DNA from: Plantibacter sp. Leaf314
GTDB taxonomy: Bacteria; Actinomycetota; Actinomycetes; Actinomycetales; Microbacteriaceae
Reading direction: 5' to 3'
NCBI RefSeq assembly: GCF_001423185.1
Contig: NZ_LMOB01000002.1
Location: 414,328 to 478,327 of the forward strand
DNA: 64,000 nucleotides
Part shown: piece by piece, positions 41,016 through 49,446 of the stretch
Layout of the letters: each line of letters opens with the position of its first letter
Numbering within the stretch: position 1 is the first letter of the stretch
The notes under the pieces: generated by a model
Told to the model about the DNA's origin: nothing
The model's input: the letters and a program-made list of their open reading frames with translations, nothing else
Database searches by the model: none
Translations under genes and position numbers: made by a program

Positions 41016-42161
41016 CTAGGCGGGCGTCCGCTCCGCTACCTCGGCGGCCCGGAGCCCCGGAACCGCACGCCGACGGAACTGCCCCGTCACCACGAGGAGG
41101 AGGGCGGTCATGGCGAGGAGGATCCAGCCCGGCCAGCCGAGCAGGGTGCCGAACACACTCCCGGTGTCCTGCATGGACGTGGGGCTGGCGAACAGCAGGA
41201 GCGCCCCGACGGCGGCGTTCACGGCACCGTGCGCGATCACCGCCGGCCAGACCGAGGCCGAGCGCAGTCGCAACCACCCGATGACGACGCCGAGGAGCAT
41301 GCACCAGCCGACCATCAGGAGGAGGCCCACGCCGTCCGTCCGCTGGTAGTTGTAGCCGAGGAGGATGAGCGGCGCGTGCCACACGCCCCAGACGGCCCCC
41401 GAGATGAGGAGGGCGGGCCAGGTGCCGAGCGGCAGGAGGTTCGGCAACAACCAGCCCCGCCACCCGAGCTCCTCACCGAACGCGGACAGTGAGGCCACGA
41501 GCACGCTGATCGGCAGAGTGAGGATCTGCACGAGCGCGACGGTGGTGAGCTGGTCACGCGTCGGCTCCCCGGCACCGGACGCGGCCATGATGGCGGCGAG
41601 ACCGGAGAGGTCGACGAGGTCGAGGGAGATGAGCCCCATGGCCTGCCCGAGCAGCATGGCGCCGAACGCGAGCACCGGGAAGCCGACGAGGGCGGCCGCG
41701 CACAGCCCGAGGGTGCGGGCGAGCGGACGCAGGGGCGCGAGGCCGAGCAGCCGCGGGATGCTCCGCGGTCGGGCGACGAAGCAGACCACGACGACCGCCG
41801 CGACCGTCGGCGTGTACATCATGCCGAGCGCGATGAGCTGGAACCACGGGTTCGCGAGGCCCTCGCCGGACAACCACAGCGGGGACGCGACGAGCCAGGC
41901 GAGCCCGATCGCCAGGACCGTGAAGACGGTCACCGCGACCCACGGGACCCGCGACGGCAGGATCGGCGCCGCCTCCCGGTTGCGGCGCCGTTGGCGGTCG
42001 GCGGCCGACTCGGGTTGCTGGGCGAGCGCCACGTGTCCGGCGGCGCCGAGCACCGGCGCTCCGGCCGGTTCCGCTGCTCCGGCGCCACTCGGCGGTGCGA
42101 CGGGCGGTCCGACCGGCGCCCAGCCTCCCCCGTTCGCCGTGTTGTCCGAACCCTGCATCAT
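41016..42161 (-). CDS. CPBP-family intramembrane metalloprotease
   Basis: The 381-residue product has a Pro/Ala-rich cytoplasmic N-terminus (about 70 residues) and seven to eight membrane helices. The catalytic motifs of the CAAX-protease/bacteriocin-processing family are present: EE..R in SAFGEELGWRGWLLP, the FxxxH-type GVWHAPLIL and the last His in WPAVIAHGAVNA. Its role may be protein maturation or self-protection; no bacteriocin gene is nearby. Two tandem ATG codons occur (42161 and 42158); GGGGGAG suits the second better. Confidence 0.87.
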   Translation of the reverse strand: MMQGSDNTANGGGWAPVGPPVAPPSGAGAAEPAGAPVLGAAGHVALAQQPESAADRQRRRNREAAPILPSRVPWVAVTVFTVLAIGLAWLVASPLWLSGEGLANPWFQLIALGMMYTPTVAAVVVVCFVARPRSIPRLLGLAPLRPLARTLGLCAAALVGFPVLAFGAMLLGQAMGLISLDLVDLSGLAAIMAASGAGEPTRDQLTTVALVQILTLPISVLVASLSAFGEELGWRGWLLPNLLPLGTWPALLISGAVWGVWHAPLILLGYNYQRTDGVGLLLMVGWCMLLGVVIGWLRLRSASVWPAVIAHGAVNAAVGALLLFASPTSMQDTGSVFGTLLGWPGWILLAMTALLLVVTGQFRRRAVPGLRAAEVAERTPA

Positions 42162-42235
42162 GTCTCCCCCGACCGTCGCGTGCAGCCTCCAACGCTACGG
42201 ACCGAGCGGCACGGCCGCATCCGTCGGGCGGGGGA

Positions 42236-43225
42236 TCAGCCGTCGAGGTGGCAGCCGCAGGACTCCCGCAGCAGCAGCCCGACGGGCACGACGGTGCTCC
42301 GCTCGTGCGAGGCGTCCGCGTCGCCGAAGCGGGCGAGCGCCCGGGTGGCGGCCAGCCGCCCCAGCCGGGCGGGGTCCTGCTCGATGACGCTGACCGCGGG
42401 GTCGAGCTGGTCGGCCATCGGGAAGTCGCCGAAGCCGAGCGAGGCGATCCCCCGCGAACGGAGCGCCGGGACGAGCGCCATCGTCACGCGCGCGTTCGCC
42501 GAGAACAGGGCCGTCGGCGGGTCGGCGAGGGCGAGCAGACCGTCGAGGACGGTGGCGGCCGGCGCGCGGTCCGTCGCGCCGAGGCTCACGAGGCTGTCGT
42601 CGAGCGCGACACCGTGCTCGGCGAGCGCGGACCGGTAGCCCTCGAGCCGGCGACGGGTGCTGGGTGGGTGCGCGGCGTCGGCGACGAAGGCGACCCTGGT
42701 GTGCCCGTGCTCGAGGAGATGCCTCGTCGCGAGGTAGGCGCCGCGGTGGTCGTCCTCGACGAAGCTGTCGGCGTCGAGTCCCCCTGGCGCCCGGTCGACG
42801 AACACGATGGGCGTGTGCTCGGCCCAGGGCGCGAGCCACGACTGGTCCTCGGCGACGGGGGCGAGGACGAGCCCCATGAGCTGCGAGCGCAGCAAGGAGT
42901 CCAGCACGGCGCGCTCACGCGAGGGGTCGTCGCCGATGCTCGTGACGAGCGTGGTGATGCCCGAGCGGGAGCAGACCTCCTCCACCGCCCGGACGACCGC
43001 GGCGAAGAAGGGGTCGACGACATCGGGGACGGCGACGCCGACGGAGGAGGATCGACCGGCACGGAAGGTGCGCGCCAGCACGTTCGGGACGTAGTTCAAC
43101 TCGCGCATCGCCGTCTCGACCCGCGACCGCGTCTCCGGGAGGACGTGCGGGTCGTCGTTGAAGACCCGCGAGACCGTCTTCGAGCTCACCCCCGCGAGGG
43201 ACGCCACGTCCTGCATCGTGGCCAT
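42236..43225 (-). CDS. LacI-family transcriptional regulator (kinase-aldolase operon)
   Basis: The 329-residue product starts MQDVASLAGVSSKTVSRVFND (helix-turn-helix and hinge) and carries a periplasmic-binding-type effector domain (VDRAPGGLDADSFVEDDHRGAYLATRHLLEHGHTRVAF). GAGGAG precedes ATG 43225. It is the last gene after a FGGY kinase and an aldolase on the same strand; the pair of LacI-like palindromes at 45806-45855 is its likely target. The product ends in a Cys-rich ESCGCHLDG. Confidence 0.92.
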   Translation of the reverse strand: MATMQDVASLAGVSSKTVSRVFNDDPHVLPETRSRVETAMRELNYVPNVLARTFRAGRSSSVGVAVPDVVDPFFAAVVRAVEEVCSRSGITTLVTSIGDDPSRERAVLDSLLRSQLMGLVLAPVAEDQSWLAPWAEHTPIVFVDRAPGGLDADSFVEDDHRGAYLATRHLLEHGHTRVAFVADAAHPPSTRRRLEGYRSALAEHGVALDDSLVSLGATDRAPAATVLDGLLALADPPTALFSANARVTMALVPALRSRGIASLGFGDFPMADQLDPAVSVIEQDPARLGRLAATRALARFGDADASHERSTVVPVGLLLRESCGCHLDG

Positions 43226-43302
43226 GGGTGCTCCTCGGGGATGGTGCCGGTTCGACGGGTGGACGTGCGCGGGCGGTGACCTCGGCCACCGCCCGCGACG
43301 CG

Positions 43303-44223
43303 TCAGCGTCCGGCGAGGGCGGTCTCGATGACCTGCTCGAGCTCGCGGAGGCGGGGCAGCGCACGGTTCGTGAGCAGTTCCTCGCGCGTGGCCGACGAGA
43401 TCGAAAGGCTATCCTTCCACAGCGAGCGACCGGCCATGGCGCCACCGGCACCGTTCTCGACCGCGGTGCGGACCTGACCGACGAAGGTCTCGTGGTCGAC
43501 ACCGGCCGAGAGGACCGCCCACGGCACACCGGCGGCGGCCTCGGTCACGGCGGCGGCGGCCTCCGCCGAACCCGGGTACTGGAGCTTCAGGACCTTGGAG
43601 CCGGCGGCGACGGAGATCTCCGCGGCCCCACGGACGAGTTCGGGGAAGATCTCGGCGTAGGCCTCGTCGCTCTCACCGTCGAGCTGGTAGACGAGGATCT
43701 CGACGATGAGGAGCACGCCCTCGGCCGAGCACTCCGCCACGAGGCGTGCGATCTCGTCGATGACGACCTGCTCCGCCTCGCGCTGGTCGGAGCGCAGGTA
43801 GAACAGCATCTTCGCGGCGTCGCCACCGAGCTCACGGACCTTGCGGGCGTCCATGCCGGGCACGTACTTCGTGCGACGCAGACCGTTCTCGGTGTCGAAA
43901 CCGGAGGAGTCCATGCCGACCACGAGGCCCGTGGTGCGGGAGAGGGTGCGCTCGTCGACGACGAGCGGGAGGGCGACCTCGGGGTCGAGGAGGATGGCGG
44001 GCGCGTGGTTGCCGAGGAAGCGCACGAGGTCGCTCTTCGCCTCGGCGAGCTCGTCACGGCTGATGCCGGCCGCACCGTTCGGCGCGTCCTTCATGACGGC
44101 CTTCATGCCGTTGCGCTGGTCGCCGGCGACGATGAGCATGCCACCGGCCGGGGTGCTGATCGTGGACATGGCGCGGCGTTCGAGCGTCGTGAGCTCGTTG
44201 GTGCGGGTGGCTACTGCGTTCAT
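43303..44223 (-). CDS. class I aldolase of the LacD/YihT family
   Basis: The 306-residue product resembles tagatose-1,6-bisphosphate aldolase (LacD) and sulfofructose-phosphate aldolase (YihT). It has the Schiff-base Lys in AGSKVLKLQYPG, a barrel with LIVEILVYQLDGE, VLSAGVDHETFVGQVRTAVENGAGGAMAGRSLW (phosphate site) and an early AGDQRNGMK segment. It should cleave a phosphorylated keto-sugar into two trioses. The upstream kinase could supply the substrate. GGAGCACCTG precedes ATG 44223. Exact sugar unknown. Confidence 0.85.
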   Translation of the reverse strand: MNAVATRTNELTTLERRAMSTISTPAGGMLIVAGDQRNGMKAVMKDAPNGAAGISRDELAEAKSDLVRFLGNHAPAILLDPEVALPLVVDERTLSRTTGLVVGMDSSGFDTENGLRRTKYVPGMDARKVRELGGDAAKMLFYLRSDQREAEQVVIDEIARLVAECSAEGVLLIVEILVYQLDGESDEAYAEIFPELVRGAAEISVAAGSKVLKLQYPGSAEAAAAVTEAAAGVPWAVLSAGVDHETFVGQVRTAVENGAGGAMAGRSLWKDSLSISSATREELLTNRALPRLRELEQVIETALAGR

Positions 44224-44256
44224 CAGGTGCTCCTTGTGCTTCGGATGGGGTCTGTG

Positions 44257-44301
44257 CCGACGCGGTCGCGTCGGATGCTGCGGGCCGGTCGTGGTCGACC
44301 G
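44257..44301 (-). other. two hairpins in the kinase-aldolase spacer
   Basis: CCGACGC/GCGTCGG (44257-44274) and CCGGTCG/CGACCGG (44284-44301) are tandem 7-bp stems within the 117-base gap. They could modulate readthrough or mRNA stability between kinase and aldolase. No T-run follows. Confidence 0.4.
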
Positions 44302-44340
44302 GTGGGTGGGTTCGGTGGGTGGGCTGGGCGGACGGACGGG

Positions 44341-45753
44341 TCAGGGACGGGCGCGGCCGGCGACGGCCGGCTCGAGGAGGGAACGGGCGAAGACGGTGGC
44401 ACCGTAGGCGGTGTCCTGGGAGCGGTCGGAGACCTGGATCCCGGGCAGGACGGCGGCCCGCGCGCGCTGGACCGAACGCATGCCGGCCCACCCGCCCGTG
44501 AGGAGGGCCGAGCTCGCCGGCGGCACCTCGCGGTCCATCGCCTCGATGAGCACGCGGAGTTCGTCGTTGCCGTGGCGGAGGACCGCCGCGAAGACCTCAG
44601 CGGGGTCGGCGCCGTCCGCCCGCACCGTCAGGTGCAGGACCCCGTCATCGTTGCGGGCACCGGAGACGACGATGTCGCCGTCAGCGAGACGACCCTCGGC
44701 AGGCAGCTCCATGACCGCGTCGTCGAGGCGGTCGCGGCCGGACCGCTCGGTCACTCCGACGAGCTGCAGGGTACGGCGCATGAGGAGTCCCGTCTTCACT
44801 CCGGCGACGAGGACCCAGGTACCGGGGACGACGTGGCGGACGCAGTTGATGAACACCTCGGCGAGGCGTTCACGAGCGGCGAAGGGCAGGGGCGCGTCGA
44901 GCCGGCGCAGGAGGACCTCGGCGGTGCCCATCGACACGTGGTACCGCTCGGCGGGGAACGAGCCGGTGGACACGGCGGAGACGAGGTGGTCGTGACCGGC
45001 GACGGTCAACGCGGCATCGGCGAAGACCTCCGGCACCCAGGGGGCCGAGGCGGAGCCGAGCGGGGTGCCGGCGTCCACGAAGGGCGGCAGGAACGTGGCG
45101 TCGACCCCGAGGTGCTCGAGCAGTTCAGGCCAGGGGGCGCCGGTGTCCTGATCGAGGAGTCCGGTGCGGGACGAGAGCGAGTACTCCGCGGCCTCCTCGC
45201 CGCCGAGTGCTGCGACGAGGTACTCGGGCAGGTTGAGCCAGCGGGTCCCCGCGAGGTCGAGTCCGGCGTCCCGCAGGTGCAGGAGCTTGACGACCGAGAC
45301 CTGGACACCGAGCGGGAGGCCGGTCCGGCCGGCGAACTGCTCCGCGATCGTGGCCGGGAGCGCGGCGAGCTGTTCGGCGCCGCGTGGGTCGAACCAGGCG
45401 ATCGCGGGGGCGACGGGCCGACCGACGGCGTCGAGGACGATCCCGGACTCCCCCATCCCCGACACGGCGAGCGCGCGGACCCGGACGGTCGGTCCGAACC
45501 GGTCGGCGAGTTCGGCGGCGACGTGGTCGAGGAGCTCCCGGACGGTCGCGATGAGGGAGGCGGCCTCCATGACGGTCGTGCCGCCGGCACCGGCGAGCCA
45601 CGGGGTGGGGAGCTGGTGGATGAGGACCTCGGCACCGTCGGCGTCGGTCACGAGGATCTTGACACCGGTGCTTCCGAGGTCCAGGCCGGCGACGAGTCCG
45701 TCGGGGGCCACGGACGCGACGGTGGTCGGGTCGAGGTTCGCAGCAGGGTGCAC
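44341..45753 (-). CDS. FGGY-family carbohydrate kinase, first copy
   Basis: The 470-residue product has the N-terminal phosphate motif AGLDLGSTGVKILVTDADG and second-domain elements: VSGMGESGIVLDAVGRPVAP, YHVSMGTAEVLLRR and ALLTGGWAGMRSVQRARAAVLPG. It lacks the characteristic residues of glycerol kinase and xylulokinase, so the substrate is open; with the LacD-like aldolase next to it a keto-hexose or related phosphate is likely. GTG 45753 is the best start but has only a weak ribosome site. A LacI-type promoter lies about 70 bases upstream. Confidence 0.85.
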   Translation of the reverse strand: MHPAANLDPTTVASVAPDGLVAGLDLGSTGVKILVTDADGAEVLIHQLPTPWLAGAGGTTVMEAASLIATVRELLDHVAAELADRFGPTVRVRALAVSGMGESGIVLDAVGRPVAPAIAWFDPRGAEQLAALPATIAEQFAGRTGLPLGVQVSVVKLLHLRDAGLDLAGTRWLNLPEYLVAALGGEEAAEYSLSSRTGLLDQDTGAPWPELLEHLGVDATFLPPFVDAGTPLGSASAPWVPEVFADAALTVAGHDHLVSAVSTGSFPAERYHVSMGTAEVLLRRLDAPLPFAARERLAEVFINCVRHVVPGTWVLVAGVKTGLLMRRTLQLVGVTERSGRDRLDDAVMELPAEGRLADGDIVVSGARNDDGVLHLTVRADGADPAEVFAAVLRHGNDELRVLIEAMDREVPPASSALLTGGWAGMRSVQRARAAVLPGIQVSDRSQDTAYGATVFARSLLEPAVAGRARP

Positions 45754-45805
45754 GGCGGTGTCCGTTCAGGGTCCGACGTCCGTGTCGGCTTCCGACGATG
45801 ACTCC

Positions 45806-45855
45806 ATGTCATCGATGTCATGGCGAGCATACCCCGTTCATGTCATCGATGACAT
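45806..45855 (-). promoter_or_regulatory. LacI-type double operator and promoter
   Basis: ATGTCATCGATGACAT (45840-45855) is a perfect 16-bp palindrome; ATGTCATCGATGTCAT (45806-45821) is a near copy 34 bases away. Between them is a minus-strand TATGCT hexamer (45826-45831), so the sites cover the expected -35 and +1 regions. This suits repression by the LacI protein at 42236-43225. Confidence 0.65.
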
Positions 45856-45912
45856 ACCCCAGCGTGAATTCTTCGGAAACCGTGCGCTCGAGGGTGGCCG
45901 AGGCCGGTGGAT

Positions 45913-46971
45913 TCAGTCGCCGACGTCGTCCGTCGCCGGCTCGAACGCGATCTCGAGGTCGACCTCGAACGACTCCCCTGGCTCCACGATCCGCCCGACC
46001 TTCCCGCGGTCCGGGCCGACGGCGTGACTCGGCCAGCAGGTGCCCGGTTCGACACCGAGGGCGTACGAGCCGGCAGCCGTGCTCCGCCACACGGTGAGGA
46101 AGGGCAGCTGTTCAGGGCGGAAACGGATCGAAACCGTGCCGGCCTCGCCGACCAGCGTCGCGGTGGACCAGCCGTCCGGCCCCGCGACGGCGTCCAGGGC
46201 GTCGACCCGCTCATCGGCCGCGGGCTCCGGCTCTCCGATCACCCGTCGCCATCGGCCGTCGTCCTGCGGTCCGCTGGAGTCCGGTCCTCCGGACGGCTCG
46301 GCCTCAGCCGCCACGACCGCGCCACCGTGCAGCAGCGGCCACCCGAGGTTCACGTGGTAGAGCAGCCGGACCGGCTCGGCGACGAAGCCCTCGTTGCGGA
46401 CGACGTCGTGCAGGCGGATCCGCGCGACACCGACCTCGGCGCGGATGCCACGGGTCACCGTGAGGTTCTGCTGGAAGACGGCACCCTCGCGCAGCAGCCC
46501 GTCGACGAGGAGCTCGTACCGGCCCTCGGGGGTCCACCGGCCCTCGCTCCGGGTGAGCGTCGCCGGGATCCTGGACGCCCGGCCGTGCATCCCACCTTCG
46601 GCCTCTGGCGCCACCCCGACCGCCGTGAGCCCGCAGGTCGTCAGCAGGCCGCCCTGCCACCGCCTGGCCCAGCTCTCCGCATGCGGTGCGGTCGTCGGCG
46701 CGACGAAGGACACGACGTCCCCGTTCCAGGACGCCTCGCCGAGGTCGAGGAACTGGTCGACCTCGACGGTCGTCTCCAGCCCACCGAGGTGGCGGAGTTC
46801 GATCTGCCGCCGACCGATCGACGGGCCGTCGTCGACCCGGACGGGACGCGGAGCCCAGGCTCGTTCGACCGCGCCGGAGCGCGCCTCGACGAACCGCCGC
46901 CGACGCGTCCCCCAGGCGGCGTCGCCGGCGAGGTCGGGTGCGGGGTCACCGTGCGGGTCGGGGTCGGTCAT
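45913..46971 (-). CDS. DUF4432/aldose-1-epimerase-like protein
   Basis: The 352-residue product has the beta-sandwich pattern of galactose-mutarotase-like proteins: LLYHVNLGWPLLHGGAVV, PFLTVWRSTAAGSYALGVEPGTCWPSH and a final VEPGESFEVDLEIAFEP. A role in interconverting sugar anomers in the island is inferred. ATG 46971 has GAGGA 6 bases upstream. In the given sequence the SDR gene upstream reads in frame into it through a 14-G run, so a 626-residue fusion is encoded. Confidence 0.75.
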   Translation of the reverse strand: MTDPDPHGDPAPDLAGDAAWGTRRRRFVEARSGAVERAWAPRPVRVDDGPSIGRRQIELRHLGGLETTVEVDQFLDLGEASWNGDVVSFVAPTTAPHAESWARRWQGGLLTTCGLTAVGVAPEAEGGMHGRASRIPATLTRSEGRWTPEGRYELLVDGLLREGAVFQQNLTVTRGIRAEVGVARIRLHDVVRNEGFVAEPVRLLYHVNLGWPLLHGGAVVAAEAEPSGGPDSSGPQDDGRWRRVIGEPEPAADERVDALDAVAGPDGWSTATLVGEAGTVSIRFRPEQLPFLTVWRSTAAGSYALGVEPGTCWPSHAVGPDRGKVGRIVEPGESFEVDLEIAFEPATDDVGD

Positions 46972-47793
46972 GGTTGGTCCTCGGGTCTGGTGGGCGGACG
47001 GTCTGGTGGGGTGGGGGGGGGGGGGGCAGAGCGCCGTGTAGCCGCCGTCGATCACGAGACTCTGGCCGGTGAGATAGGACGACGCGTCCGAGGCGAGCAG
47101 CAGGACGAGCCCGTGCAGATCCTCCGGCTGTCCCATGCGTCCCGCCGGGATGGCGGCCGTCCACTCGGCGGCGAGGTCCGGGTTCGCCTCGGTGAACTCA
47201 CGGGTCATGTCGGAGAGGAAGTACCCCGGGGCGATCGCGTTCACCCGGACACCCGAGGGCGCCCACTCCACGGCCAGCGAGGAGGCGAGGTGACTGACCG
47301 CCGCCTTCGAGGTGTTGTACGAGGCCTGGAACTGCGGCTGGTTCACGATGAACGCCGACATCGAGGAGATGAAGACGGCCGAGGCGGGCCGACCCGCTGC
47401 GATCGCGCGACGGGCGAAGGACTGCGCGGCGAAGAAGGTGCCGTCCAGGTTCACGGCGAGCACCTTCCGCCAGGTCTCCGGCGCGACGTCGACGCTGTCG
47501 CCCCAGATCGTGATGCCCGCCGCGGTCACGAGCAGCGACGGCGCGCCGAGCTCGGTCTCGGCGGTCGAGAAGGCCGCTTCGACGGCCTCGGCGTCGGTCA
47601 CGTCGACCGTGATCCCGACACTGCGGACGCCGTGTTCAGCGGCGAGCCGCTCGGCCGACGCGTGCACGGCGGGCAGCAGGTCGAGGAGGGCGACGTCGAC
47701 GCCCTGAGCGGCGAGCGCCGTCGCGATCGAGAAGCCGAGCCCGCGGGCCCCGCCGGTGATGACCGCGGTGCGGCCGTTGAGGTCGGAGAACAT
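46972..47793 (-). CDS. short-chain dehydrogenase, no stop before the next gene
   Basis: NAD(P)-dependent SDR; the recognisable domain (255 residues, 47793-47029) has GGARGLGFSIATALAAQG, the active-site Ser in VFISSMSAF, catalytic YNTSK and the end GQSLVIDGGYTAL, where family members normally stop. It resembles polyol and gluconate dehydrogenases. Instead of a stop, the frame runs through a Cys-Pro4 stretch encoded by the poly-C run and stays open into the epimerase-like gene. With 13 instead of 14 C, a TGA would overlap the next ATG. GGGAG precedes ATG 47793. Confidence 0.7.
47013..47026. repeat. homopolymer run of 14 G
   Basis: This is by far the longest mononucleotide run seen in the window. 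It encodes the Cys-Pro4 junction after the SDR domain on the minus strand. Tract length decides whether the two genes are fused (14), joined by ATGA overlap (13 or 16), or the SDR ends 23 bases inside the next gene (12 or 15). Confidence 0.9.
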
Positions 47794-47860
47794 CAGGACT
47801 CCCTGCTGGTGGGTGGCTGGTGGATGGAGGTGTGGCTGGAGATCGGTCCGGGCACGGCGG

Positions 47861-48607
47861 TCAGATCTCCTGGTCCGTCGGGAGGATCACGAGGTCGCGG
47901 ATGGTGACGTGGCGGGGGCGGGTGAGCATGAAGAGCACCGCGTCGGCCACATCCTCCGAGCGGATGCCGGTCCGTGCAGCGACCTGGTCCTCCACGCCGG
48001 AAGCGCCCTCCGCGATCCCCCACAGCTCGTTGAGCACCACGCCGGGGGCGACCGCGCCCATCCGCACCCCCGACCCGACGAGGTTCCGCCGGGTGGTGTG
48101 GACGAACGACTGCATGGCGTGTTTCGTGGCGGAGTACACCGGCTCCCAGTGGATGTCCTGGTGGCCCGACACCGAGCTCGTCACGAGGACGTCGCCGGAG
48201 CCCTGCCCGATGAGGTGGGGCAGCGCGGCCCGCACGGTCGCCATCGCGCCCAGGACGTTGACGCCGACGAGCTCCTGGATCGCCGTCATCGGGGTGTCGG
48301 CGACGTCGCCGCCGACGTAGAGCCCAGCGTTCGCGAGGACGATGTCGAGGCGACCGAGGGCGGCGAGGGCGAGCGCGACGGCCTGGTCCGAGACGGCGGG
48401 ATCGGCGAGGTCGCCGGCGAGGAACACGCTCTCGGTCGGGAGGGCGTCGGCGACGGCCGAGAGCCGCTCGGTGGAGCGACCGACGAGGACGGTGCGCACG
48501 CCCACCGCCGCGAGCGCCTGCGCGTACGACCGGCCGATGCCGGAGGAGGCACCGGTGATGATGGCGACCTGCCCGGCGAGGTCGATGGTGCCGTTCGGTC
48601 CGGTCAT
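47861..48607 (-). CDS. short-chain dehydrogenase/reductase, second copy
   Basis: The 248-residue product has the cofactor motif ITGASSGIGRSYAQAL, NAGLYVGGD, active-site SSVSG and catalytic YSATKHAM. It is closer to the broad oxidoreductases of the YdfG type than to the SDR downstream. ATG 48607 overlaps the class II aldolase stop (ATGA). Substrate unknown; a reduction or oxidation step of the aldolase product or a sugar alcohol is plausible. Confidence 0.87.
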   Translation of the reverse strand: MTGPNGTIDLAGQVAIITGASSGIGRSYAQALAAVGVRTVLVGRSTERLSAVADALPTESVFLAGDLADPAVSDQAVALALAALGRLDIVLANAGLYVGGDVADTPMTAIQELVGVNVLGAMATVRAALPHLIGQGSGDVLVTSSVSGHQDIHWEPVYSATKHAMQSFVHTTRRNLVGSGVRMGAVAPGVVLNELWGIAEGASGVEDQVAARTGIRSEDVADAVLFMLTRPRHVTIRDLVILPTDQEI

Positions 48608-49446
48608 GCGTCGGCCCCGTCCTGTGCCGTCGTGGCACGGTTCGTCGTCGGTCCCGGCGACGCCAGGGCGGCGCGCCGGAGGAGTTCGTCGGGTCGCGTG
48701 TCGATCCGCGCGACCGCGTCGTCGTCGAGGTACACGGGGCCGCCCACCGCCAGCGCGCCGAGGAGCACCTGGGCGACCTTGACCGCCATCTCGGTGATCC
48801 GCAGGACCTCTGCGCTGTCGGATCCGAGCGCGAACATGCCGTGGTTGCGCAGGTAGACGACCTTGGGCACCCGGCCGGTCGCCTCGATCCGCTCGCGCAG
48901 GAGGCGTCGGACCACGCGGGCGAGCCCCAGCCCCGGGTCGACGTAGGGCACGAGCAGCGGATCGGGGCCGAGCACGACGATCTGGTCGGGGAACAGCGAG
49001 CCGCGGGTCAACGCCTCCGCCGACACCGAGCAGAGGAGCGCGTTGACGGGGACGGGATGGGTGTGACCGACCGCGGCGACGCCGGGCAGATCGAGACAGA
49101 CGGCGTGGAGGATGGCCTCGACGGAGGGCCGTCTGCCGTTCCCGGCACTGGCCGCCGCGTCGAAGAGCGCACCGACCTCGGCGTCGCCTCCCGTGTCGGC
49201 GTCGACGAGCTCGAGGACGGACGGAAGCTCCAACCGGACGGCGTCGTCGGGGGTCGCCGTGGCCATCGACGTGCCACTCGCCTTCACGAGCATCGTCGGG
49301 GTGTCGGCGCCCGGGAGCAGGAGCGAGGTGTTGCCCTCGGCGAGCAGCGCCCACGCACGATCCGGGTGGCCGAGTTCCCGGGAGAAGGTCGCGAGCCGTG
49401 CACGCGGCTCGGCCTCGGTCTCCTGCCGGTCGGTGGGGTGTGTCAT
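48604..49446 (-). CDS. class II aldolase/adducin-family protein
   Basis: The 280-residue product has the Zn-dependent sugar-phosphate aldolase fold: AEGNTSLLLPGADTPTMLVKASGTSM, VGHTHPVPVNALL (two His ligands) and VVYLRNHGMFALG (third His). This family includes fuculose- and rhamnulose-1-phosphate aldolases; the adjacent rhamnulokinase-like gene supports such a substrate. Both ends overlap neighbours by ATGA. Confidence 0.85.
   Translation of the reverse strand: MTHPTDRQETEAEPRARLATFSRELGHPDRAWALLAEGNTSLLLPGADTPTMLVKASGTSMATATPDDAVRLELPSVLELVDADTGGDAEVGALFDAAASAGNGRRPSVEAILHAVCLDLPGVAAVGHTHPVPVNALLCSVSAEALTRGSLFPDQIVVLGPDPLLVPYVDPGLGLARVVRRLLRERIEATGRVPKVVYLRNHGMFALGSDSAEVLRITEMAVKVAQVLLGALAVGGPVYLDDDAVARIDTRPDELLRRAALASPGPTTNRATTAQDGADA

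Noticed and set aside
43228..45801. Long plus-strand open frame of 857 residues
   Set aside because: It is antisense to the aldolase and FGGY kinase genes and consists of Gly/Arg/Asp-rich low-complexity sequence typical of a shadow frame.
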